Below, piece after piece: positions 1 to 6,692 of a stretch of DNA of 10,260 bases. The stretch is from the NCBI GenBank assembly GCA_019347585.1, contig JAHWLC010000019.1, forward strand, positions 1-10,260, written 5' to 3'. A program made the translations under genes and the position numbers. Origin of the DNA: Actinomycetota bacterium (GTDB taxonomy: Bacteria > Actinomycetota > Acidimicrobiia > Spongiisociales > ZC4RG35). Numbering within the stretch: the first letter of the stretch is position 1; each line of letters opens with the position of its first letter. The notes under the pieces are model-generated. The model searched no databases, was not told the DNA's origin, and saw only the letters and a program-made list of their open reading frames with translations.

Positions 1-1140
1 GCCCAGTTCGTGGAGTCGGTGAGCGGAGCGGCCAAGGCCAGCCACCCCCACCTGGCCAAGGTCTTCTCCGTCTCCGAGGTGGAGGGGGGCGCCTACTCGG
101 TGTCGGAGTGGACCGGGGGGGCGACGCTGGCCGACCGGGTGGCGGCCACCAGACCTATCGAGCTCCCCGACTTCCTCCCCAACGCCACCGGGTTGGCCGA
201 CGCACTGGCCGCCCTGCACGCCCAGGAGGTGGCCCACGGCGCCATCGATCTGGGGGCGATCTCCTACTCGGCGGCACACGCCGCCAAGCTGGGGGCATTC
301 GGCCGGGTGCCGCGAACCGATATCGAGGGCGACGTGAGGGCACTGGCCGCAGCCCTGGAGACGGCTCTGACCGGCTCTCCGCCCGGCGGGCCGCCCCCGT
401 CGGAGCGCATCGACGGAGTGCCCCGGGCCCTCGACTCTCTGCTGCGCACCGCTCAGTCGGGGGGCTACACGGCGCCCGGTCTGCGGGAGGCTCTGGGCGC
501 GGCCCCCACGCCGCGGGAGCCTCAGCCCCAGTCCCGGGCCACCTCCCTTCGCCTCCTCTTCGCCGCCCTTGGCCTGGTGGTGGTCGCCGCCGGATTGGTC
601 GCCCTGGGGAGGCTGGTCAGCGGGGGCGGCCCACCGATACTCCCTCCGCGGGCGACGACGGCGACGAGCGTCGCGACCTCCGTGGCAGAGACGCCGCCGG
701 CCACCCTTCCGGGATCGGTGGGGATCATCGAGACCCGGTCGTTCGACCCTTTCGGGGAAGGCGGCGAGAACGACGACCTCATCCCCAACCTGGTCGACGC
801 CGACTCGAGGTCGGCGTGGCAGACCGAGCGCTACCAGAGCCCGATCGGGTCCCTGAAGCCAGGGGTCGGGGTGGTGTTCACGGTCACCGGCTCGCCGTCC
901 CGGGTCGAGCTGATCGAACTGAGCGAGGGGACACGCTTCGAGATCTACTGGACCGGGCAGTTCTCCGGAGACCTCGTCGGCTGGGAGCGGATCGCCGGGG
1001 GGGCGTCCCCTCCCGGCGCCACCGTCGTCGGACTTCCCCGCCGGGAGAGCGGCTTCTGGCTGGTGTGGCTGACCGACCTTCCCCAGCAGGGCGACGGGTC
1101 CTATCAGGCGACACTGGCAGAAGTACGATTCAGACCGTGA
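1..1140 (+). CDS. C-terminal part of MurJ/MviN-type protein: pseudokinase, membrane helix, extracellular domain (5' partial)
   Basis: The reading frame is open at the left edge, so the N-terminus (in relatives the MurJ flippase domain) lies outside the window. The first ~165 codons are the C-lobe of a Ser/Thr kinase fold. The catalytic HRD loop reads HGA (235-243) and the DFG motif reads AFG (295-303), so the catalytic and metal-binding aspartates are missing and this is a pseudokinase. A Pro-rich linker precedes one hydrophobic helix (about 547-618). A Thr/Ala/Pro-rich stretch follows, then a ~130-residue extracellular domain containing DADSRSAWQTERY, typical of discoidin-like domains. In Mycobacterium, Rv3910 has MurJ fused to such a pseudokinase, which after phosphorylation binds the FHA protein FhaA and restrains wall synthesis. 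The cwlM gene downstream fits that role. Fusion to MurJ cannot be confirmed here; a free-standing pseudokinase is the alternative. Confidence 0.82.
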   Translation, partial: AQFVESVSGAAKASHPHLAKVFSVSEVEGGAYSVSEWTGGATLADRVAATRPIELPDFLPNATGLADALAALHAQEVAHGAIDLGAISYSAAHAAKLGAFGRVPRTDIEGDVRALAAALETALTGSPPGGPPPSERIDGVPRALDSLLRTAQSGGYTAPGLREALGAAPTPREPQPQSRATSLRLLFAALGLVVVAAGLVALGRLVSGGGPPILPPRATTATSVATSVAETPPATLPGSVGIIETRSFDPFGEGGENDDLIPNLVDADSRSAWQTERYQSPIGSLKPGVGVVFTVTGSPSRVELIELSEGTRFEIYWTGQFSGDLVGWERIAGGASPPGATVVGLPRRESGFWLVWLTDLPQQGDGSYQATLAEVRFRP

Positions 1141-1685
1141 TCACCAGGGAGGAGGAGGCGACGCTTCTGGCCCGCGTGGTCGCCGGCGACCACGACGCCT
1201 TCGCCGAGGTGATGCGGGCCCACGAGGATCGGGTGTTCTCCGTCTGCCTCCGCATCGTCGGCGATCGCGAGCGGGCGCTCGACGTCACCCAGGAGACCTT
1301 CCTCACCGTTTTTCGCAAGGCCTCGCAATTCCAGGGGAGGTCGGCGCTGGGCACCTGGATCTACCGCATCGCGGTGAACCGCTGCTACGACGACTTGCGC
1401 AAGGCGAAGCGGCAGCGCAGCGATCCCCTCCCCGATCAGAGCGACCCGCCCGACGATGCCGCCCTCGATGCGGTGGAGTCCGCCGGGCTCCGCCCCGAGC
1501 TGCGGAGGGCCTTGGCGGCGCTTCCCCCCGACTTCCGTGCCGCGGTGGTGCTGTCCGACGTCGAGGGGTTCTCCATGCCCGAGGCGGCCGAGGCACTGGG
1601 GGTTCCGGTGGGCACGGTCAAGTCACGCGTGTTCAGGGGGAGACGATTGCTCGCCGAGGCGCTGGGGAACCAAACGGCCACATGA
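1137..1685 (+). CDS. sigM: ECF sigma factor, SigM-like
   Basis: A 182-residue extracytoplasmic-function sigma-70 protein that directs RNA polymerase to a stress regulon. Region 2 spans about residues 8-95 and includes DVTQETFLTVFRKASQF and the following GTWIYRIAVNRCYDDLRK, the core-binding and -10 recognition helices. Region 4 spans about 118-176, with a helix-turn-helix near 148-168 (PEAAEALGVPVGTVKSRVFR) that reads the -35 element. There is no extra C-terminal domain. The GTG start at 1137 overlaps the upstream stop as GTGA. The frame stays open far upstream, but that part is Arg/Gly-rich shadow of the pseudokinase gene. No clear Shine-Dalgarno precedes GTG, so translation is probably coupled to the upstream gene. 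Position next to the MurJ-pseudokinase and before trxB/trxA matches mycobacterial sigM (Rv3911). Family assignment is sure; the SigM label rests mainly on gene order. Confidence 0.9.
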   Translation: MITREEEATLLARVVAGDHDAFAEVMRAHEDRVFSVCLRIVGDRERALDVTQETFLTVFRKASQFQGRSALGTWIYRIAVNRCYDDLRKAKRQRSDPLPDQSDPPDDAALDAVESAGLRPELRRALAALPPDFRAAVVLSDVEGFSMPEAAEALGVPVGTVKSRVFRGRRLLAEALGNQTAT

Positions 1686-1703
1686 GAGCATCAAAGGATC
1701 ATC

Positions 1704-2459
1704 ATGCGTGAACGCGAGCGCGAGCTGATCGCCGCCCTGGCCGAGGGCTCCCTCGAAGACGAGACGGAGGCCCGGGCGTTGCTGGAGGCCTCGCCCGAGG
1801 CCCGGGCCGAGTACCAGCTCCAGCGTCACGCGCTCGAGGCGCTCTCCACGGCCTCACCAACCGAGATGACCGACCTGGAGCGGGCGAGACTCCATGGGGA
1901 GCTGTGGACACGGCTCCGGGCCGAGAAGGCGAAGACCCGCTCGACGGTGGGGATCTACGGGTGGTCGCTGGCGGCAGCCGCCCTCTTCGTGGTGGTCGGT
2001 CTGGCCGCGGTCCTCGGAGGCGGGCTCCTCGGCGGCCAGGGCGCCGCCACGGACACATTCGAGGAGATCGCCTCCGGCCTGTCCGATACCACCGCCGCCG
2101 CCGAGATGGCCACCGAGGAGACGCAGGCCGGCGAGGAAGCTGAAGCATTTGCGGCGGGAGACAGCGAGTCGGCGGCGGTCACCGAAGAGGCTCAGGACTA
2201 CTTCGAAGAGGAGGCGACCCGGCTGCGAAGCGACGAGTCCCTCGGCCGGGCGGCTGATGGCGGGGATGAGGACTCCGGCTGCCTGGAGAGGGCGGAGTTA
2301 TTCGATCACGAGGTGGTGGACGTGGTGGGCGAGGATCCTGCCGCACTCGTGGAAGGCCGCTACCTGGCCGCGGTGCCGGCCGGGGCGGAGATCGAGCCCG
2401 CCACGCCCATCCACTTCGTCGACAGTGACACTTGCGAACTGGTCTACACCGCCGGTTAG
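1704..2459 (+). CDS. Probable membrane anti-sigma factor of the adjacent ECF sigma
   Basis: A 251-residue protein with the layout of a one-helix anti-sigma factor. An acidic/helical cytoplasmic part (residues 1-~85, rich in Glu, Arg, Leu) is followed by one transmembrane segment (about 88-110). The external part is long and very acidic (about 111-185) and ends in a small domain to 251. It begins 18 bases after the sigma stop behind an AAAGGA Shine-Dalgarno (1693-1698, 5 bases from ATG). It lacks the HxxxCxxC zinc motif of ZAS anti-sigma factors. The only two cysteines, Cys193 and Cys244, are both in the external domain. In Mycobacterium the equivalent gene (Rv3912) encodes the SigM anti-sigma factor. 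The function here is inferred from position and topology, because sequence conservation is weak. Membrane topology predicts that the N-terminal part holds the sigma factor and the outer part senses a signal. Confidence 0.72.
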   Translation: MRERERELIAALAEGSLEDETEARALLEASPEARAEYQLQRHALEALSTASPTEMTDLERARLHGELWTRLRAEKAKTRSTVGIYGWSLAAAALFVVVGLAAVLGGGLLGGQGAATDTFEEIASGLSDTTAAAEMATEETQAGEEAEAFAAGDSESAAVTEEAQDYFEEEATRLRSDESLGRAADGGDEDSGCLERAELFDHEVVDVVGEDPAALVEGRYLAAVPAGAEIEPATPIHFVDSDTCELVYTAG

Positions 2460-2482
2460 ACGGTGTGCTGACGGGCGCCCGC

Positions 2483-2496
2483 TACCCTCACCCGGA
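2483..2496 (+). promoter_or_regulatory. Candidate leaderless promoter (-10 TACCCT) of the 91-aa membrane protein-trxB unit
   Basis: TACCCT at 2483-2488 fits the actinobacterial TANNNT -10 element. It ends 7 bases before the ATG at 2496, so transcription would start at or next to the A of the start codon. No Shine-Dalgarno precedes the ATG, as expected for a leaderless mRNA. No convincing -35 is seen at the usual distance (TTAGAC at 2456 is 21 bases away). Confidence 0.42.
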
Positions 2497-2771
2497 TGGA
2501 GGAATACGCAAGCAGGTTCGCCGACTTCCTCGAGGAAATCGCCCTCAGGATCCGCGCTCTCACCGTCGATCGGATCTCCCGCTACATCACTTTGGGTGGT
2601 CTGGGAATCATCGCCGCCGCTCTGGGGTTGACCACTTCGATATTCCTGCTCTGGGCGATCTTCGGCGCGCTGGAGATCCCGCTCAGCACGGCAGGCGCCT
2701 TCGCCGTCCTCGGTGCCGTATTCGTGGCGGTGGGGGCGACGCTTTGGTTCATGAGGACTGACAGAGAGTGA
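2496..2771 (+). CDS. Small two-helix membrane protein of unknown function
   Basis: A 91-residue protein not recognised as a named family. An amphipathic, charged N-terminus (residues 1-30, several Glu and Arg) is followed by two hydrophobic segments, about 32-59 and 65-86, separated by a short turn containing EIPLST. A charged tail RTDRE ends the protein, so both ends may face the cytoplasm. The ATG at 2496 is the natural start and has no Shine-Dalgarno but a -10-like hexamer just upstream. Its stop overlaps the trxB start (GTGA, 2768-2771), so the two are probably co-transcribed and translationally coupled. It sits between an anti-sigma factor and the thioredoxin pair; a role in membrane redox or envelope stress is possible but unsupported by any motif. 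It has no cysteine, so it is not itself a thiol carrier. It could also be simply a conserved small membrane protein of the lineage. Confidence 0.72.
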   Translation: MEEYASRFADFLEEIALRIRALTVDRISRYITLGGLGIIAAALGLTTSIFLLWAIFGALEIPLSTAGAFAVLGAVFVAVGATLWFMRTDRE

Positions 2772-3697
2772 CCCAGCACGAGAAGCTGATAATCATCGGA
2801 TCGGGCCCGGCCGGGCTCACCGCGGCCCTCTACGCCTCCCGCGCCGATCTCGACCCGCTCGTTTTCGAGGGCTCTGCGGCAGGTGGCCAGTTGATGATCA
2901 CCACCGACGTCGAGAACTATCCCGGCTTCCCCGACGGCATCCTGGGCCCCGAGCTGATGGCCAAGTTCCGCGCGCAGGCCGAGCGATTCGGCTCGACCAT
3001 CGTCGAGCGCGACGCGACCCGGGTCGACTTCAGCGAGCGGCCGTTTCGCATCTGGGTCGGCGACCAGGAGTACCGCGCCGACTCGGTGATCGTGGCCACC
3101 GGGGCCACCGCCAAATGGCTCGGAATCCCGGGCGAGGAGAAGCTCACTGGCAAGGGCGTGTCCGCGTGCGCCACCTGCGACGGGTTCTTCTTCAGGAATC
3201 AGGACCTGGTAGTGGTGGGTGGGGGCGACACCGCAATGGAGGAGGCGCTCTTCCTCACCAAGTTCGCATCGAAGGTCACCGTCGTCCACCGACGCGACGA
3301 GCTGCGGGCCTCCAAGATCATGGCGAAGCGGGCGATGGACCACGAGAAGATCGAGTTCCTATGGGACACGATCGTCACCGAGGTCCACGGTGACGGCAAG
3401 GTGACCGGGGTGAGCCTGGAGAGCACCAAGACAGGGGGTGGCTCCGAGCTCGCCGTCGATGGCGTCTTCGTCGCCATCGGCCACAAGCCCAACACGGACC
3501 TCTTCATCGACCATCTCGACCTCGACCCCAACGGCTACGTCATCCTCCGCGACGGGGCATCCACCTACACGTCCGTCGACGGAGTCTTCGCCGCAGGCGA
3601 TGTGGCCGATCATGTGTACCGGCAGGCGGTGACCGCCGCCGGCACGGGCAGTCGTGCCGCCATAGACGCGGAGAGATGGTTGGCCTCCCAGGAATAG
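2768..3697 (+). CDS. trxB: Thioredoxin-disulfide reductase
   Basis: A 309-residue low-molecular-weight FAD/NADPH thioredoxin reductase that reduces oxidised thioredoxin with NADPH in the cytoplasm. The FAD-binding motif GSGPAG lies at residues 11-16. The redox-active pair is in SACATCDG (Cys134, Cys137). NADPH binding is shown by GGGDTAMEEA (151-160) and the VHRRDELRAS basic patch (His174-Arg175-Arg176) that grips the 2'-phosphate. A second FAD motif, GVFAAGDV, is near 272-279. Length and motif order are normal, with nothing missing. The GTG start at 2768 overlaps the preceding stop, and GAGGA about 10 bases upstream may serve as ribosome site. It is followed after 32 bases by its substrate gene trxA. 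The sigM-trxB-trxA order matches Mycobacterium, where this pair is trxB2-trxC. Confidence 0.97.
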   Translation: MTQHEKLIIIGSGPAGLTAALYASRADLDPLVFEGSAAGGQLMITTDVENYPGFPDGILGPELMAKFRAQAERFGSTIVERDATRVDFSERPFRIWVGDQEYRADSVIVATGATAKWLGIPGEEKLTGKGVSACATCDGFFFRNQDLVVVGGGDTAMEEALFLTKFASKVTVVHRRDELRASKIMAKRAMDHEKIEFLWDTIVTEVHGDGKVTGVSLESTKTGGGSELAVDGVFVAIGHKPNTDLFIDHLDLDPNGYVILRDGASTYTSVDGVFAAGDVADHVYRQAVTAAGTGSRAAIDAERWLASQE

Positions 3698-3729
3698 GCC
3701 ACAACCACCAGCAACCAAGGAGATAGCAA

Positions 3730-4050
3730 ATGGCCGAGATCGTCACCCTCAACCAAAGCGACTTCAACGAGGCGATCAGCGGGGACAAGCCAATCCTCGT
3801 CGACTTCTGGGCCGAGTGGTGCGGTCCCTGCAAAGTGATCGCCCCGGTGCTCGAGGAGATCGCCGAGGAGCATGACGGTTTCACGATCGGCAAGCTCAAC
3901 GTCGATCACAACCCCGACGCCGCCGCGGCCCATGACGTCATGAGCATCCCCACGCTGATCTTGTTCGAGGACGGCGTGGAAAAGAAGCGAATCGTCGGTG
4001 CGGCGCCCAAGCACCGACTCCTCCAGGAGCTCGCCGAGTACACCACCTGA
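3730..4050 (+). CDS. trxA: Thioredoxin
   Basis: A 106-residue classical thioredoxin, the small dithiol carrier that reduces protein disulfides and feeds peroxiredoxins and ribonucleotide reductase. The active site WCGPC has Cys31 and Cys34, followed by Lys35. The buried Asp is in VDFWAEW (Asp25), and the cis-proline is Pro74 in MSIPT, which shapes substrate binding. All family landmarks are present and the length is standard. The ATG is preceded by a strong AAGGAG (3717-3722) with 7-base spacing, much better than the sites of its neighbours, which suggests high expression. It lies directly behind its reductase and probably shares its transcript. A small GC-rich hairpin follows the stop codon. 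Confidence 0.97.
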   Translation: MAEIVTLNQSDFNEAISGDKPILVDFWAEWCGPCKVIAPVLEEIAEEHDGFTIGKLNVDHNPDAAAAHDVMSIPTLILFEDGVEKKRIVGAAPKHRLLQELAEYTT

Positions 4051-4057
4051 GCGAGAA

Positions 4058-4083
4058 AGGCGGCTTCGCGCCGCTTGCTCTTT
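4058..4083 (+). terminator. Weak intrinsic terminator-like hairpin after trxA
   Basis: A 7-bp stem (4058-4064 with 4070-4076, five G-C pairs, one G-U, one A-U) encloses the 5-base loop TTCGC and is followed by GCTCTTT. The stem is short and the T run is only three bases, so termination may be partial, separating trxA from cwlM expression. Confidence 0.4.
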
Positions 4084-4095
4084 AAGCTTTCAGCA
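4083..4095 (+). promoter_or_regulatory. Candidate leaderless promoter (-10 TAAGCT) for cwlM
   Basis: TAAGCT at 4083-4088 fits TANNNT and ends 6 bases before the cwlM ATG at 4095, so transcription could begin at the start codon. No Shine-Dalgarno and no good -35 are visible. It directly follows the terminator-like hairpin. Confidence 0.3.
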
Positions 4096-5057
4096 TGCGC
4101 CTCTATCGGATCGGCGACGCGGGACCTGCCGTCAGGGACATCCAGGATCGGCTCGCCGCCCTCGGCTTCGACCCCTCACCCGACCCCAGGGCCGAGTTCG
4201 CCGAGGCGACCGAGAAGGCGGTATCCGAATTCCAGCGGGCGAAAGGGCTCGAGCCCGACGGAATCGTCGGCCCCGACACGTGGCGGGTGCTCTACGAGGC
4301 CGGATACCGGCTCGGGGACCGGCTGCTCTTCCTGCGGCGGCCCATGATCCGGGGTGAGGATGTCTCCGAGCTGCAGTCGAGGCTCAACTCCCTCGGCTTC
4401 GACTCGGGCAAGGTCGACGGCATCTTCGGTCCCGACGCGGAACGAGCGGTGATCGACTTCCAGCAAAACCGCTTCCTGGCAGAAGATGGAAAAGTGGGTC
4501 CGGAAGTGGTCACTGAACTCCATCTGGTGAGCCGGGGGGAGATGAGGGAGAGCCGCTATGCGATCCGGGAGCGGGAGTGGATGCGCATGCTCCCCGACAC
4601 CGTTGCCGGGGCCAGGGTCTATCTCGACGCCGGGTGCCGGGACCCCGACGAGGCCAAGGCAGCCTGGGAGGCGGCCAGCGCCGCCGCCCTCGCCATCCAG
4701 GACGCAGGCGGTCTGCCCATGATGTCACGCAGCCAGGACACCCACCTCCCCGAGCGGGTCAGGGCGCGCAGGGCCAATCGCATGGGCTCGGACCTCATCG
4801 TCGCCTTCCAGTTGGGCGACAACGACAGCGTCTACTACTTCGCCACCGAGCGTTCCTCGTCCGCGGCCGGGGAGGAGCTGGCCCGGGCGATCGCCTCCTG
4901 TGTCGGGTCGCATGTCGAGGGTCGTGCCAATGCAATGCTGAAGGAGACCCGGGCGCCGGCGGTGGTGGTCGCCCGCAGTCCCCTGGACGAGAGGACCGGG
5001 ACGGCGGTGGCAAGCGGGATCTCGCAGTTCTTCACCGCTGCCGCGGCTATGAGATGA
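4095..5057 (+). CDS. cwlM: CwlM-like regulator: two peptidoglycan-binding repeats plus inactive amidase fold
   Basis: A 320-residue protein with two PG_binding_1 repeats (about residues 5-70 and 83-145), each carrying the FDP/VDGIFGPDAERAVIDFQ type pattern. An N-acetylmuramoyl-L-alanine amidase (Amidase_3) fold follows (about 172-318). There is no signal peptide, so it is cytoplasmic. In the amidase fold the first zinc His of the usual DPGHGG is Cys181 (DAGCRD). The second zinc His of the usual SIHAN is Gln239 (AFQLGD). The catalytic Glu of the usual PAVLVE is Ala293 (PAVVVAR). Only Glu186 may keep a ligand position. It should therefore have no hydrolase activity. In mycobacteria, phosphorylated CwlM activates MurA and the unphosphorylated form associates with MurJ; the MurJ-pseudokinase at the left edge fits this. 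Its 3' end overlaps convergent parB by 11 bases. The gene that lies between cwlM and parB in M. tuberculosis (Rv3916c) is absent. Confidence 0.88.
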   Translation: MRLYRIGDAGPAVRDIQDRLAALGFDPSPDPRAEFAEATEKAVSEFQRAKGLEPDGIVGPDTWRVLYEAGYRLGDRLLFLRRPMIRGEDVSELQSRLNSLGFDSGKVDGIFGPDAERAVIDFQQNRFLAEDGKVGPEVVTELHLVSRGEMRESRYAIREREWMRMLPDTVAGARVYLDAGCRDPDEAKAAWEAASAAALAIQDAGGLPMMSRSQDTHLPERVRARRANRMGSDLIVAFQLGDNDSVYYFATERSSSAAGEELARAIASCVGSHVEGRANAMLKETRAPAVVVARSPLDERTGTAVASGISQFFTAAAAMR

Positions 5058-5907
5058 CGCGGTAGATCCGCTCCAGCTCTTCGATGGAGCCGAACTTGAT
5101 CTCGACGGTGCCCTTCCGGTTGCGGTAGGTGATCTTGACCTTGGCGTCGAGATGATCGCCGAGGCGCTTTTCCAGCTCGATGAGCTCGACGGGTCGAAGC
5201 TGGCGAACCCGCGGCGCCGGCTCGTCCTCGAGGTCCCCTTCCATCTCCCGGCGGGTGCGCACCGCGTCCTCCATCTGCCGCACGCTCCACCCCTCTGCGA
5301 CCGCTTTCTCGGCGAGGTAGAGGGCGTATTTCCTGTCCTCGAGCCCGAGCAGGGCCCGGGCGTGACCGGCGCTCAGCGATCCGGCGTCGACCATGGTCTG
5401 CACTGGGCCGGGCAGTTGCAGAAGCCTCAGGGTGTTGGACACCGCGGGACGTGACTTGCCCACCCGCCGGGCCACCTGCTCCTGTGTCATTCCATAATTT
5501 TCCAGGAGCTGTCGGTAGGCGTGCGCTTCCTCGAGAGGAGTCAGGTCCTGGCGCTGCACGTTCTCGACCAGAGCCTCCACCAGGGTGTCGTCGGCGGTGG
5601 CCTCCCTCACCACCGCGGGGATCGTCTTCAACCCGGCTCTCTGCGCGGCCCGCCAACGCCGCTCCCCTGCGATCAAGACGTAACCCTCGTCACCGCTGGT
5701 GACGATCACCGGCTGCAGCACTCCCACCTCCCGAATCGAAGCCGACAACTCGTCGAGACCCTCCTCGTCGAACCTGCTCCTCGGCTGCTGGGGGTTGGGT
5801 TCGATTTCGTCCACCCCTACCTGAAGAAACTCGGATCTCTCCTCCTCGGCGGTGGTGGGGATGAGCGCCTCCAGACCTCTCCCCAGACCGGCTTTTCTCG
5901 GGCTCAA
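5047..5907 (-). CDS. parB: Chromosome-partitioning protein ParB (CTP-dependent DNA clamp)
   Basis: A 286-residue ParB that loads at parS sites, closes as a CTP-dependent sliding clamp and spreads on nearby DNA to organise and segregate the origin. The N-terminal KAGLGRGLEALIP (residues 5-17) is the basic motif that stimulates ParA ATPase. The CTP-binding core carries GERRWRAAQRAG (81-92) and ENVQRQDLTPLEEA (115-128). A helix-turn-helix (about 140-165, MTQEQVARRVGKSRPAVSNT) reads parS. The C-terminal ~45 residues form the dimerisation domain. The start is TTG at 5907, overlapping the parA stop as TTGA and backed by GAGGAGG (5912-5918 on this strand), which supports this rare start. The gene is translationally coupled to parA and ends tail to tail with cwlM, overlapping it by 11 bases. 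Confidence 0.96.
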   Translation of the reverse strand: MSPRKAGLGRGLEALIPTTAEEERSEFLQVGVDEIEPNPQQPRSRFDEEGLDELSASIREVGVLQPVIVTSGDEGYVLIAGERRWRAAQRAGLKTIPAVVREATADDTLVEALVENVQRQDLTPLEEAHAYRQLLENYGMTQEQVARRVGKSRPAVSNTLRLLQLPGPVQTMVDAGSLSAGHARALLGLEDRKYALYLAEKAVAEGWSVRQMEDAVRTRREMEGDLEDEPAPRVRQLRPVELIELEKRLGDHLDAKVKITYRNRKGTVEIKFGSIEELERIYRVIS

Positions 5908-6692
5908 CTGTCCTCCTCACTCAAGTCGTGTCGGATCATGAACTCCTTGCCCAAGTGCCGGTATGCGATCGCTCCCCGGCTCATCGGGTCCAGGGTCTCC
6001 ATGGGCTCGCCATAAGAGGGCGCCTCAGAGATCCGCACCGATCTCGGGATCACCGCGTCGTAGGTGAGGTCACCGAAGTAGTCGCGGACCTGTTGGGCCA
6101 CGTCTTTGGACAAGGTGGTGCGACCGTCGTACATGGTGAGGACAACGCCGGAAACCTTCAACTTCGGGTTGAGGTTTGACGTCACCAGATCGACGTTTCT
6201 CAGGAGTTGGGACAGACCTTCCAAAGCGTAGTACTCACACTGGATGGGAATGACCACCTCCTGGGCCGCGGTGAGCGCGTTGACCGTGAGCAGACCCAGC
6301 GAAGGGGGACAGTCGATCAGAATGACATCGAACCTGGCATCGGTGGCCTCGATGGCGTTGCGCAGCCGCGTTTCACGTGAAAACAAGGAGACCAGTTCGA
6401 TCTCGGCGCCGGCCAGGTCGATGGTGGCCGGCACCACGAAGAGATTTCGCACCGAAGTGGGCTCGATGGCCTCGTCCAGAGTCGATTCCTTGAGAAGAAC
6501 GTCGTAGATGGAGATGTCGATGCCACTTCGATCGATTCCCAGACCCGACGAGGCGTTTCCCTGCGGGTCCAGATCGATGAGAAGGACCCGCTGATCCTGA
6601 AAAGCCAGGGACGCAGCGAGATTGATGGCGGTGGTCGACTTGCCGACCCCGCCCTTCTGGTTGGCCAACGCCACCACGATGGGCTGGGACAT
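5904..6692 (-). CDS. parA: Chromosome-partitioning ATPase ParA
   Basis: A 262-residue ParA/Soj ATPase. ATP-bound dimers coat the nucleoid and ParB-parS complexes move along the gradient they form. The deviant Walker A motif KGGVGKST is at residues 13-20, with the signature Lys14 region NQKGG. The Walker A' segment LLIDLDPQGNASS spans 37-49, and the Walker B-like VILIDCPPSLG is in the middle of the protein. YDGRT and the C-terminal VRISEAPSYGEP stretch are typical of chromosomal ParAs. The ATG at 6692 directly follows the rsmG stop (TAGATG) with no clear Shine-Dalgarno, so expression probably depends on coupling within the operon. A parS-like site lies inside the gene, encoding Leu-Phe-Ser-Arg-Glu-Thr (103-108). 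Confidence 0.97.
   Translation of the reverse strand: MSQPIVVALANQKGGVGKSTTAINLAASLAFQDQRVLLIDLDPQGNASSGLGIDRSGIDISIYDVLLKESTLDEAIEPTSVRNLFVVPATIDLAGAEIELVSLFSRETRLRNAIEATDARFDVILIDCPPSLGLLTVNALTAAQEVVIPIQCEYYALEGLSQLLRNVDLVTSNLNPKLKVSGVVLTMYDGRTTLSKDVAQQVRDYFGDLTYDAVIPRSVRISEAPSYGEPMETLDPMSRGAIAYRHLGKEFMIRHDLSEEDS
6369..6384. promoter_or_regulatory. parS: parS-like ParB-binding site inside parA
   Basis: CGTTTCACGTGAAAAC contains the full 12-bp core palindrome TTTCACGTGAAA of the bacterial parS consensus TGTTTCACGTGAAACA and matches 13 of 16 positions. It sits in the parA coding sequence, where it encodes FSRET. A second, better copy lies about 920 bases away at the rsmG start. Confidence 0.8.

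Noticed and set aside
108..1136. N-terminal extension of the sigma-factor frame
   Set aside because: The translation is Arg/Gly/Pro-rich low complexity, typical of a GC-rich shadow of the pseudokinase gene. The sigma homology starts right after GTG 1137.
1704..2459. Zinc-binding (ZAS) anti-sigma factor
   Set aside because: No HxxxCxxC motif and no cysteine in the cytoplasmic part.
2582..3343. 253-residue - strand frame opposite trxB
   Set aside because: Antisense shadow of a clear trxB gene; no domain recognised.
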